Assembly: GCF_963678635.1 (NCBI RefSeq)
Contig: NC_087062.1
Location: 14,306,670-14,370,669, forward strand
DNA from: Symsagittifera roscoffensis
Lineage: Eukaryota > Xenacoelomorpha > Acoela > Convolutidae
DNA: 64,000 bases
Direction: 5' to 3'
Below the pieces are notes generated by a model. That model did no database searches. It saw only the letters and a list, made by a program, of their open reading frames with translations, and was not told where the DNA came from. Positions 36,301-45,047 of the stretch are shown here, one piece after another. The translations under genes were made by a program, and so were the position numbers. How positions within the stretch are numbered: the stretch's first letter is position 1; each line of letters starts with the position of its first letter.

Positions 36301-39300
36301 CAAAAAAAAATTTTTTTCTTCGAATGGTCATTTCTATGTCATATGTGTTCAAAAAACTAAATGAACGCGTAAATATAGAAGTAAAACTCAAACATTTTTC
36401 ACCAGTTTTTCTTGACACTGGGACAACTTTTATTTTTTTTGATGTTATTCGAATCACGAGTGAAAGTGCTTTAATTTGAAATAGCAATCGACTCATTCAA
36501 AAAAATATTTGTGATACCTAACTTTGCGTGAAACAAAAAAAACAAACCCGAATACAAAGTTCTTTACAACTGATGTTTACAAATCTTATTTATAAGTCGA
36601 GTAGAGAAAACTATTTTAAAATAACAATGTGTTGATTGACACAGCTCATTGACAGTTTTTAGGAAAAATCTATCAAATTACCAAAAAATTAAACGTCATT
36701 TCATTACTCTCAGAACTAAACCTTCAAAAGATGAGAAAACAGGATCCGACGGATGAAACAGTTTAAATATTAGCGTTAATCCCGATCCTACGAAAAATTC
36801 CAAAAATCAAAGGAAATTTTTTTAAATTGAAAGTTAAAATAGACCAAAAACAGTCATGTTAGAATGTGTAACTAAGTTTTGTTAATTGCAGTAACATCAG
36901 TGATGACTATTTCAGATGATGCTGTGTCTTAAATATACATGTTTTCATTATATCCAGTTTTAACGATGGTAGCAGCATGACAGCGACGTACAAACCACCT
37001 CTTCTTGGGCCAGACACGTCCTATGACTCATGGAGGCGTGAAATCGAGATTTGGCAGAGAGTAACAGAGCTCCAAAGAAGAAGCAAGCGTTAGCTGTAAC
37101 ACTATCGTTAACTGACAAGTATCGAGAAGTCGCAACAGAAATTGACATTGAAGTTCTGAACTCTGACAATGTTCTTGATGAACTTTTCAAAGTTCTAGAT
37201 AACAGTTTTCGCCAGGAAACTGTTGACAGCTCGTTTGCCACGTAAATGGAGTTCGAGAAATTCCAAAGAAGAAGTTTGTCTGTGTTGGACTTTATTCTGG
37301 AGTTCGAGCGCAAGTATAAAATGTCGCAAGTATAAAGCCTTAAGAAGTTTGTCTGTGTTGGACTTTATTCTGGAGTTCGAGCGCAAGTATAAAATGTCGC
37401 AAGTATAAAGCCTTAAAATGGCGTTACCAGAAGAGATTCTTGGCTGTATACTTCTGGCAGGCAGTGGCATTGATGCAAAAGAGAAACAGATGAGATTTAC
37501 ATCCGCTAAAACGCTGAAATTTGAAGAAGTGAAAGTTTCGATGAGACGGATTTTTAGTGCAATCACAGAGAACGCGAGAAACAATGACGATTTGATTATC
37601 AAAAGTGAAGCCTTTATGACAAAAAGTAGACATAAAAATCCGAAATCGAGCTATCAGAACAAAAAAACAGCATCCGGTGTCTCAAAACGTGTAAATCCGA
37701 AGAATGAGTACGGAAAAACGTCTAGATGCGCCCACTGTGGCTCAATTTTTCACTGAGTCAAAGATTGCCCCGACAACGAGAAAAATGATGACAGAAAAGA
37801 TGAACAGGCTTTTCAGTGTTCTTCAGTTGAAAACGAGCTTCAGTTGAGAACGTGAATCATATGTCACAATTGCTTTAGCTACTGGTAACAGTCTTCTCGC
37901 TGATTGCAAAAACCAAGCAGTTATTGATACCGCCTGTAACAACAGCAGTTGTAGTGTTTCTTGGCTTGATGTTTTTCTGAGTTCTTTGACTGAAGAACAG
38001 AGGAAACAGGTCCAATCACGGGATAGCCGGACACAAATAATGTTCGGGAACATGAAAAAACAACCAGCTGTGATGGAAGTAACAATTACTGTTGTCATTG
38101 CTGGAAGAAACTGTACGATTACCTGTGATGCGATTGACGGGAGTCTTCCTCTTCTTCTGAGTAAAAAAGCCATGAAGAAAGCTGGTTTTCTGTTGAATCT
38201 AGCAAGTGATACGTTGACAGTGTTTGGTAAACGTATCAAGCTGGAAACCACTGTTTCTGCACACTATTTGTTACGTTTGTTGCAGCCAGGTAGCGTGAAC
38301 AGTGTTTTGGTGACAACAAGAGGTGAAACAGACAAAATTGACGTCAAGAAATTGCATCTACAGTTTGCACACTGTTCGGCAAATGCTTTATAGCTACTGC
38401 TCAGAAATGCGGGTCACGAGGTTCCCAGAAATGATATCGAAAAGTTTGTTTCAGACTGTGAGATATGCAGAACGACAGCTAAAAGACCACCGAAACCAGA
38501 TGTGGGTTTACCCAATAGTACTAGGTTCAATGGTGTGTGTGGATATGGACCTTCATGAAATCAAAAAAGGTCTCTGGTATCTTCATATCATCTGCACATT
38601 TGCGAAATTCAGTGTTGCTGTTCCTGTCAGATCAAAAAAGCTGAAGTTATTGCTCATATGTTTTTGAAGCATTGGATTGGCTTATTTCGTTCCCCAGAAC
38701 ATGCAATTGTGACTGATAACGGAGGAGAATTCAGCAATGAGATAATGCGAAGTCTGTGTGAAAATTTCAATCTAGTTGTAAAAACCACCGCGGCCTATTC
38801 GCCTTTCAGCAACGGGATCTGTGAACGCCAGAATGATACACTATCGCATATCCTTGAAAAAGTCAGGATTGATCACCCAAACCTTGACATTGAGAACTGT
38901 CTATCGTACAGTTGCTTCGCTAAGAACAGCCTCTATAACAACCATGGTTATACGCCGACCCAAATTGTGATGAAGAGAAGCCCTCTAATCCCCGTGAATA
39001 TCGACAACAAGCTGCGAGCTCTAGAAGGCTATGTATTTTCAAAAACTGTTGCAGACCATATTGTTTTGCTCCACAAAACAAGAATAGAGTACCTGAAGTC
39101 CGAGTCTTGCGAGAAAATTAGAAGAGCATTAAGACACAACGTCAGAAAACAAGAACGCCAAGTTTCTTACGGAGAAAAAGTGTTTTTTAGGCGCTCTGTT
39201 GACAAAAAGTGGCATGGTCCTGCGAGTGTCACCGGCGTAGACAGCAGTATCGTGTTTCTGAGACAAGGAGGTCAAGTTCCCAGAGTGCATTCCACAGACG

Positions 39301-42300
39301 TACAGGCCATAGAAGGAAGCGATGTTGTTCTCTCACGAGATGAGAAACAGGAGAATACGGAAAATAACTCCAAAAAACCTGAAACTGAAGAGTCTGTTGA
39401 CCATCAGACTATCGAGGAAAACAAATTACGTGAAGCTGACGAACCTGCTGAATTCCAGGCGGAACAACCAGAATTCTGTGAGTCTGCTGACTTAGGTGAG
39501 GCTTCTGTTCAAACTGAGACCACAAATGGCGATTCCGTAACTGATTTTAGGAGAGGATTCGAGAACCTAACAGAAAAACGACCTAAACGACATCAAACAG
39601 TCAAGTTCACCGCTAAAAGTTCGGAGCTTGCCGGAGAGAAGTATCAAGTGAAGATTTTGGGACCTGCAGGAAAAGCTAAGGGCAGATACAAGAACTGCTG
39701 GAACATACAGTACGAGAAAACCCTTCATCTCGCGGGTTCTTTAGGAAAAATTGACTTTTCCACAGATGTGTCATCTTGGGAACGTGTCGGTGAAGTCAAT
39801 GGAACAACCGATAAGACTGTCGCGAAAGAATTTTTTGTCTCAGATTCCTCTAACAGCGAAGAAACATTCGAAACTGCGAAATTGAAAGAGTTGGAGTCGT
39901 AGAAGAATTGAGATGTGTACATGGAAGTCCAGAACGCGGGGAAACCCTTGATGTCCACAAGATGGGTTTTATCGATGCGTCAGAATGATGACGGTTCCTT
40001 CAATCCAAAAGCTAGATTAGTAGTGAGAGGATTTGAAGGGGAAAAACTGCCGAAATATGAGACGCAATCGCCGGTGGTTGCCAAAGAACTGGTGAAAGTC
40101 TTTATCTCAGTTGCTAGCCTGCATAACTGGATTCCCCATTCAATTGATGTGAAAGCCGCATTTCTACAAGGCGGAAGCCTGTAGAGACCCTTGTTTATCA
40201 GACCTCCCAAAGAAGTGAAATACAGTAGAAATGTGCTCTGGAAACTTTTGAAACCCGTATACGAATTACAAGACGTTTCGAAGAAGTGGTTTATTCGGGT
40301 GAGCTCGGAAATGTGTGATCTTGGCTTTGCCAGATGTCCGTTTGAGCCTGCGCTCTTCATATATCAAGATGCAAAAGTACTGAGCGGCCTAGTCATACTT
40401 CATGTCAATGATTTTCTTTTTGCCGGAACGCGGAGTTTTGTGGAAGAAGTGATGCCGAAGTTGGACAGCGGTTTCACAGTCGGAAAACACTCCACTTGCC
40501 CGTTGAAGTTCATAGGTATTAACATACAGAAAGACCCCGTGAAGGATTGTCTTACCATAGATCAGCGTACTTTCATCGAGGAAATCGAGATAACCGACTA
40601 GAGTTATCCAAAGCACAATAGACCTCTAACTGAAGACGAAATTTCCAATTTCAGGGGCGCCATAGGTCAATTGCAATGGACTGCTGGTCAAACGAGACCA
40701 GATTTGAGTTTTTACGCCTACTCACTAGCATGCGACATCAGAAACGTAGATACAGAGAGGCTCAGAGTCGCAAACAAGTGTCTCAGGCGTTTGAAGTATT
40801 CCAAAGATATGACTCTAGCGTTTCCCATGCTTGGAGAGCCTGAAAACCTCGTTCTTGAAGTGTTCACGGATGCCTCATTTCAAAATTTGGGTGACGGTGG
40901 GTCTCAAGGAGGTTTTTTGACCATACTGGCAAATCCCGAGACGAGAAAATGCCACCCTCTTGCTTGGGCGTCTAGAAAGATTGAGCGAATTGCCAGAAGC
41001 ACCCTAGCAGCAGAGACTTTGGACCTGCAAGATGGACTCGATGCAACTATTTTTTTAGCACAGATACTCGAGTTCATCACAGGTTTGAAACTAAGAATCA
41101 ACGGTTATGTCGACAGCAAACAGCTTTTTGAGTCGTTGTACTCATCAAAAACTGTCCTAGAAAAACGCTTGCGCGTGGAAATCAGTTCTATCCAGGAGCT
41201 TCTGCAGTCTGGTGAAGTCTCCCGCGTCAATTGTGTGCCAACGACTCGCCAATATGCCGATTGTCTGACAAAGAAGTCGGGAATGGAGCAAAACCTCATA
41301 AACTTGTTGAAAACTGCTTCGCACAGTGTGTAATGTGTGTAGTACTTGTTGTGGTGTTCGTCATGTGTATAATGTATTCATTTGTGTGTGCTTTCATCCT
41401 ATTTTAACAGCTAATCACTTCATATGCGTTGTGTGTTTCACTGTAGGAAACACAAATCACAATGTGTTAGAGCTCTGCATAATGTTTTCATTTGCTGGTG
41501 TCCCTGCGCTCTCCAGTAATGTAACACTTGAGGTGGGTTAATTTTGCATCTCATTCATACATTTCTTAAATTTATCATTTCCGTGCAGTGTTAGAATGTG
41601 TAAATAAGTTTTGTTAATTGCAGTAACATCAGTGATGACTATTTCAGATGATGTTGTGTCTTAAATATACATGTTTGCATTATATCCAGTTTTAACAGTC
41701 ACACAAAACATTTATTTTGCGATGCTAGTTCTACGTGAAAATACAAACAAAAATAAAACTATGAAAAAAAAATGAAAAAATTACTGGAAAAAAATAAAAA
41801 CGTATTTTTGATAATGAATGACTTCTTCATCTTTGATTTTTTTCTTATATTAGTGTGATCGGAACATTTTTGAAGCCAAACAAAAAAAACTTTTTCAAAC
41901 AAGAAACAAGAAACCTATTTGTCAGCAGTCAAAATTACCTCTCCTACTAAACTGCCTATTCTGTTAACAAGTAGAGAAAAAAAGTATATTACTAGATTGC
42001 AACACCCAACTAACACATAGCTTTTTCCAGCCCTAAAGAGGGCGTGGTCAGAATAAATATTTCCAAACAATCTGGGTTGATCCATAATTGTTAAAAACCT
42101 GGACACAATTTCTGAGCCATCTTCAGTTCAGAACTTGTAGTAAAATAGAAGCACAAATCTCGGAAACGAATCCGTTCATGTTTGAGGCGAAAACCATTAG
42201 ACAGATTTGAAATACAATATTTCTAATTAAAATTTGGAAAAACCTTCAAAGGTAATTTGCGAAAAGACCTGACAGGATCTCGAATTATGTACACACAGCA

Positions 42301-42925
42301 GACAAGTCCTCTACTTTTTCCTCTACAACAATTTTTCCTCTACAACAACTGCGCATTTTAGCAGAAAATTAATTGGATTCAATAATAAGGTAATGTGTAA
42401 CGTGCAACCTGCGTAAGTGCGAATTCCATGAACAAAACATCTAACGGGGGAAAAGAATTTTTTTTGTTGTTTTTTTTTGTAACCTATTACAAGGCACTTA
42501 CTCTCGCAATTATTTTAAATTTGTCCTTTCACTCTGATCCTAAAAACCCATCATTTCAGTATTTTCCTAGTGTACAGACAAAAACTGAAAGATATCGAGA
42601 TTTGACAGCAACCACATTAATGAGCTCATTAAAAAAAATACAAATATATTTCCAAAATGGCGCTATTTAAATATAAATAATGGAGCAAAAGTACCGGACT
42701 GCAGTGCAAATCGCTCAAAAAGTCTATCGTGACCAATGAGTACATAGAAAAAGTATTGAAGTGCAGGAAGAAAAGGAATTGCGGTTTTACATCTTTTGAT
42801 GTCATATGTTCAAAAACAAATCTTCAAACCTTTCCATCCGAGTTCAAAACAACGTTTTCATAGGCGAAGTTATCTGTGGGTCGGATTCTAGCGTAAACTT
42901 TAACTGTTTTTGGTTCTTCTGGCAT
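24289..42925 (-). CDS. KIF9: Kinesin-9 family motor KIF9, 15 coding exons, 802 residues
   Basis: The exons join in frame with GT-AG introns into an 802-residue protein; human KIF9 has 790. Kinesin-9A motors act on axonemal microtubules in motile cilia and sperm flagella. The motor domain (about 8-350) has the P-loop GQTGSGKT (94-101), switch I NKHSSRSH (209-216) and switch II DLAGSERL (244-251). The tail has family blocks: KQELTMHD, LVGELDGQGFSVGFAPPSSK, LAFEDFKKDEGAQLNKIL, and EVQYCQRLVDQCRQRL in a coiled coil. Exons, high to low: 42830-42925, 34643-34808, 34056-34210, 33497-33667, 32986-33069, 32370-32610, 31882-32051, 31055-31257, 30285-30575, 28747-28946, 28220-28342, 27089-27283, 26458-26567, 25893-25997, 24289-24387. 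Intron 1 (8 kb) carries a copia element. An acceptor 7 bp before the ATG implies an upstream non-coding exon. Exons 13-15 are less certain than the rest. Confidence 0.9.
24388..25892 (-). other. KIF9 intron 14
   Basis: About 1.5 kb, AT-rich. No element or gene recognised; short open frames on both strands have no domain features. Confidence 0.5.
25893..25997 (-). CDS. KIF9: KIF9 exon 14
   Basis: Residues 736-770. EDKGEKLERAQTQVMMEDDP followed by ESFSYHRAKRTSIRK resembles the family DP.S..Y.AK segment near the C-terminus. The acceptor is TGTCTAG and the donor AAG before GTAAAC. Confidence 0.8.
26458..26567 (-). CDS. KIF9: KIF9 exon 13
   Basis: Residues 699-735. DFDAWYLQSYLGPNVDFTPT fits the family FD.WY block. 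The donor (CAC before GTCAGA) is weak. Reading through it instead gives a stop at 26440-26442, a possible shorter isoform. Confidence 0.8.
27089..27283 (-). CDS. KIF9: KIF9 exon 12, conserved tail coiled coil
   Basis: Residues 634-698. EEGEYALILRLKDLKREYRE and VQYCQRLVDQCRQRLIS are the most conserved non-motor part of KIF9. Confidence 0.95.
27284..28219 (-). other. KIF9 intron 11, with a short GC-richer open frame on the other strand
   Basis: A + strand frame of 102 codons at 27401-27709 includes CPLCSYQSSVKKPQLNHCCV, a weak Cys/His finger-like pattern, in less AT-rich DNA than its surroundings. It may be a piece of a mobile element; I cannot identify it. Confidence 0.35.
28220..28342 (-). 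CDS. KIF9: KIF9 exon 11
   Basis: Residues 593-633. EVLKSKINQSREIANQINEV and RRMDQTKHDLNHIAQEREN form a coiled coil. It is short and was found by splice phase and family similarity. Confidence 0.9.
28747..28946 (-). CDS. KIF9: KIF9 exon 10
   Basis: Residues 526-592. A Ser/Gly-rich, probably disordered stretch, then PPPRHLAFEDFKKDEGAQLN, which matches the conserved KIF9 segment before the tail coiled coil. Confidence 0.9.
28947..30284 (-). other. KIF9 intron 9
   Basis: About 1.3 kb of AT-rich DNA. Nothing recognised. Confidence 0.5.
30285..30575 (-). CDS. KIF9: KIF9 exon 9
   Basis: Residues 429-525. A helical start (SLEKDVEQKLKEKYELTEKQ), a low-complexity Gly/Ser stretch, the KIF9 block VRLVGELDGQGFSVGFAPPS, and a basic end (AKKKQNKT). 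Confidence 0.9.
31055..31257 (-). CDS. KIF9: KIF9 exon 8
   Basis: Residues 362-428. VRTLKQELTMHDTLNNKGG and QIQTVFGVFRQFY match the KIF9-specific region just after the neck. Confidence 0.9.
31700..31724. repeat. Hairpin in KIF9 intron 7
   Basis: CTTCCTTTC, seven A, then its exact complement GAAAGGAAG. Minor feature with a 9-bp stem. Confidence 0.7.
31882..32051 (-). CDS. KIF9: KIF9 exon 7, end of the motor domain
   Basis: Residues 305-361. GGNCQTVMFATVWGEDNQLE and ETVSTLRFGTRM are the closing motor blocks, followed by the neck region ending QLEKE. Confidence 0.95.
32370..32610 (-). CDS. KIF9: KIF9 exon 6 with switch II
   Basis: Residues 225-304. VSKLNFVDLAGSERLGKTSS carries switch II. EATYINKSLTFLEQTIMAL and HIPFRQSKLTHVLKDSIG complete the microtubule-binding core. 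Confidence 0.95.
32986..33069 (-). CDS. KIF9: KIF9 exon 5 with switch I
   Basis: Residues 197-224. GETTRAIAAHQMNKHSSRSH contains the switch I NxxSSRSH signature. Too short to show as a long open frame; found from its splice sites and motif. Confidence 0.95.
33497..33667 (-). CDS. KIF9: KIF9 exon 4
   Basis: Residues 140-196. VSYLEIYNEGLFDLLAG is the kinesin S(Y/F)xEIYNE block. The exon ends in NLVFE, continuing to GETTR in exon 5. Phase 0 at both ends. Confidence 0.95.
34056..34210 (-). CDS. KIF9: KIF9 exon 3 with the ATP-binding P-loop
   Basis: Residues 88-139. GTILSYGQTGSGKTFTMTG holds the Walker A motif (94-101). NRGIIPRAIQQVFREI follows. Donor GTTTGA, phase 0 out. Confidence 0.95.
34643..34808 (-). 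CDS. KIF9: KIF9 exon 2
   Basis: Residues 33-87: TIDIHGRPSDKGGFVNNQ, then DWSFKLDGVFHDVSQDLLYE and the GYN before the P-loop. The acceptor is TTGCAG and the donor follows TACAATG. Phase 0 in, phase 1 out. Confidence 0.95.
36857..36964 (+). repeat. copia 5' LTR
   Basis: 108 bp, starting TGTTAGAATGTGTAA and ending CCAGTTTTAAC. Confidence 0.9.
36967..36975 (+). promoter_or_regulatory. copia primer-binding site (initiator tRNA-Met type)
   Basis: TGGTAGCAG, two bases after the LTR, is complementary to the 3' end (CTGCTACCA) of animal initiator tRNA-Met. Confidence 0.75.
36977..37830 (+). pseudogene. copia gag, broken
   Basis: It starts at the ATG at 36977 (frame with DSWRREIEIWQRVTELQ). A frameshift near 37080 moves to AVTLSLTDKYREVATEIDIE. 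A stop follows at about 37243, and a 73-bp tandem duplication (from 37271 and from 37344) breaks the frame again. The last part ends with a CCHC zinc knuckle, CAHCGSIFH then VKDC, in which a TGA stop (37754-37756) replaces one spacer residue. Confidence 0.8.
37271..37416 (+). repeat. 73-bp tandem duplication in gag
   Basis: GAAGTTTGTCTGTGTTGGAC starts at 37271 and again at 37344. The two copies look identical. The length is not a multiple of three. Confidence 0.9.
37855..38393 (+). pseudogene. copia protease and pre-integrase region
   Basis: The protease signature is AVIDTACNNSSCSVSWLDVF, where DTAC stands in the usual D(T/S)G or D(T/S)A active-site position of this clade. TCDAIDGSLPLLLSKKAM follows as the second strand. 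The frame runs on to the pre-integrase segment KKLHLQFAHCSANAL and ends in a stop at 38391. Confidence 0.8.
38394..39902 (+). pseudogene. copia integrase and linker
   Basis: The DD35E core is visible across one frame change near 38640. The first Asp is in GSMVCVDMDLHEI, the second in AIVTDNGGEFSNE (38715), and Glu in NGICERQNDTLSH (38823). From 38658 to 39902 the frame is open for 414 codons, through an acidic linker into a diverged segment before the reverse transcriptase. A stop at 39900 separates it from the next piece. Confidence 0.85.
39915..40601 (+). pseudogene. copia reverse transcriptase, catalytic site altered
   Basis: Blocks include RWVLSMRQNDDGSFNPKARL, HSIDVKAAFLQGG (motif A Asp) and VLWKLLKPVYELQD. 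A stop interrupts at 40182-40184. The catalytic box reads LHVNDFLFAG (codons 40401-40412), where the family has VDD. The change of an essential Asp to Asn would abolish polymerisation even if the stops were absent. Confidence 0.85.
40602..41333 (+). pseudogene. copia RNase H
   Basis: 220 open codons from 40671. GQLQWTAGQTRPDLSF is the link after the reverse transcriptase. The RNase H residues are in LEVFTDASFQ, STLAAETLDL and NGYVDSKQLFESL, and the end is RQYADCLTKK. The domain itself looks intact and ends in TAA, with the LTR about 250 bp downstream. Confidence 0.85.
41589..41696 (+). repeat. copia 3' LTR
   Basis: 108 bp, three differences from the 5' LTR. A weak purine run, GAGGTGGG, lies 50 bp upstream; a proper polypurine tract next to the LTR is not evident. 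Confidence 0.9.
42830..42925 (-). CDS. KIF9: KIF9 exon 1 (coding part): start and first motor strand
   Basis: Residues 1-32, MPEEPKTVKVYARIRPTDNF and onward to SDGK. The VYARIRPT strand is the kinesin N-terminal beta-1. It ends AAG before a GTTTGA donor, and joining to exon 2 gives DGK-TIDIH, matching the family. AG precedes the 5' leader at 42933-42934, so the leader is spliced. Confidence 0.85.
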
Positions 42926-42934
42926 TTCGTATCT

Positions 42935-45047
42935 GAAAAAGCAAAGAACTTCTAGATAAGTTGATAAGATGTGACGATCTGAAATTCCGAAAAATATATC
43001 TCTTCATTAGCTGCCACAATCCTGCTGGATGGCGTAAGCCCCAAAAAAGTGGGCCTTATTTTGCAACCCATTGGCCTTTGAGACCCCGTACATGAACTAC
43101 CATCTATTTTAAGATGCAACAAAACAATAAGATTAGGAGGTTGTTGAGAGAAAGCAAAAATTTGTTCAAATGAATATAATTTTTCAACAAAAACAAAGAA
43201 CATTTGAATTTTCTCCATTCAAAATTTTTTTTCGAATCTTCACAAAAATTTATTGCATTTTCAGAGCGAAAATCTTAAACAATAACTTTTCATTCCCGCG
43301 AGAAATTGATAATTCTTGCTTCAGATGAGAAAGGGCAACTCTCTGTGATTCGACTTGATCCAACCTAAAAGTAAAAACTTCAAGTTGTTTTTCTAGACGC
43401 TGAAAACGTTGTGAACTTCTCGATGCAGTTCAAACTATAAAAGCGTAATCCCCCAAAAAACTATAATTAAAACGACATTGGTTTGAGATGTCATTCAATC
43501 TTATTGACGTCAATTTGAAACTCGATTTCGCAGTCGATGGTGGAAAACAACCGAATTCAGCTCTATATCGTGTACATGTCGCCGCTTATTTGATTGCAGT
43601 TTGTCGGTTTTATTTGAGTTTGAGATAATCGATATGCTTTCCCTAATCATTACTGCATTCATAAAAAAGCATTCATATTTTGTTAATACTGAATTAAGCA
43701 CTTCATCGAGTTATGCGCACATTCATGCTTTGACACTGCATGTCTATTTGCCTCTCTGAACTATTTAATGGGGGGTGATTGCAATTTACTGAAATGCGGG
43801 GAGGGACTTTTTTCACAAAGATCGATTGTTTGACAAACGTTTTTTTTTTTTAAAAAAAAAGAAAATTATAGAGTGAACCTAACTGCAGGAGACTATTAAT
43901 CAAAACTAAAAGTTCGCCAAGCACCAAAATCATACTTTTAGCGAGGCTAAAACTTTTCCTTTTTGGGCTCATGAACATAATCATTAAAGTTTGTACACAA
44001 AAGAAATTAACTAATACTGCCGGCTAGGAAGGGTACACAGGGCAGAACGGTTCAAGAGCGGAAAAATTTAAAGCGCAGAAGAAAAAAGATTGAAATATAT
44101 GGACTAATCAATAAAACAAGCATGACAATCGCCATGGTTTCAAATGATATGAGCAAATTAGACATAAATTGAAAACTAACATCATGTTATGTTTAACATT
44201 GATTTGAAAAAAAAGTTTAAGAATTTCCTCAATTTAATAAAAGTTTATTAATTTCAATTGGAGAGCCTTTAAAAAAATAGATTAATTTCAATTAGATTGA
44301 CGATTCTAAATGTTACTATCTCTTAGGTTGCATATTTCTATCTGTCCCATAACATATAGCAAACCAAAACTAAAACAATTAAGCTGAAAATTACGATCTT
44401 TGTAGGCTTAGAAAATTACAAATCAAAAGTTCCAAATCATTCCGCATCTAGAACCGTTGTATGTATCAAAGGTAAGGTCGTAAAAAACTTTAAAAAATAA
44501 TTAATAAATTATTTTACAAATCACACGAAAACGAGATAATTTTCCTATCAATTTCATTTTTTTGAGCCGCTAACTTTGCATACATCAATTCTTAAAGTAG
44601 ATCTCTAAAATTTTCTACTGATTTCAAACATTATTAGTAAATATATTAATTAAAACAAAATGAAAAGTTGATTAAATGGCATCAAAAAACTATAAGATAA
44701 TTGTTTTTTTTTAACGCTCTCATGTCATTTTGAAACTCCCTTTAATTCGAATCATTCATAAACAAAATGGTAAAAAACAATAACGCTGAGATAGATGTTT
44801 TTGCCTTCTGATTACTACATTTTGAAAGAGAAAAATCTAATTTTTTTCAAGTATATCTCCGGGTGAAGGCTTTTTTGCCCCCATTGAGTAAAACCAAGTC
44901 ATGAGTCAACAACAACTGACGGAATTTCAACTACCATTTACTCATGAAGTGCTGATTGAAACGGAGACAAAATTAAGAAATGGGCTAACAGCAAACAAAT
45001 CGACGACAGAAACAAAACAAATCCAAATAATCAAAATCATCCCCCCA
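42935..45047. other. AT-rich DNA between KIF9 exon 1 and the giant Ty3/gypsy element
   Basis: The KIF9 promoter and its non-coding first exon should lie here on the minus strand, unless they lie beyond the retrotransposon. I cannot place them. No other gene recognised. Confidence 0.5.

Larger units (their letters stand above)
36852..41701 (+). mobile_element. Degenerate Ty1/copia LTR retrotransposon in KIF9 intron 1
   Basis: LTRs of 108 bp (36857-36964 and 41589-41696) differ at three positions and are flanked by a 5-bp target duplication AGTCA (36852-36856, 41697-41701). The interior has the copia order gag, protease, integrase, reverse transcriptase, RNase H. It is broken by several stops and frameshifts, so the element cannot move itself. 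It lies antisense to KIF9. Such short LTRs and this motif style recall the GalEa-type copia clade of aquatic invertebrates, an inference from memory. Confidence 0.9.
34809..42829 (-). other. KIF9 intron 1, host of the copia insertion
   Basis: This 8-kb intron consists of flanking AT-rich DNA and the copia element. Two pairs of diverged direct repeats occur outside the element: about 35181-35340 with 41748-41920 (shared word TTATATTAGTGTGATCGG), and about 35430-35520 with 36236-36330 (shared GATAGCCGGTT). They are separate from the LTRs. Confidence 0.75.
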
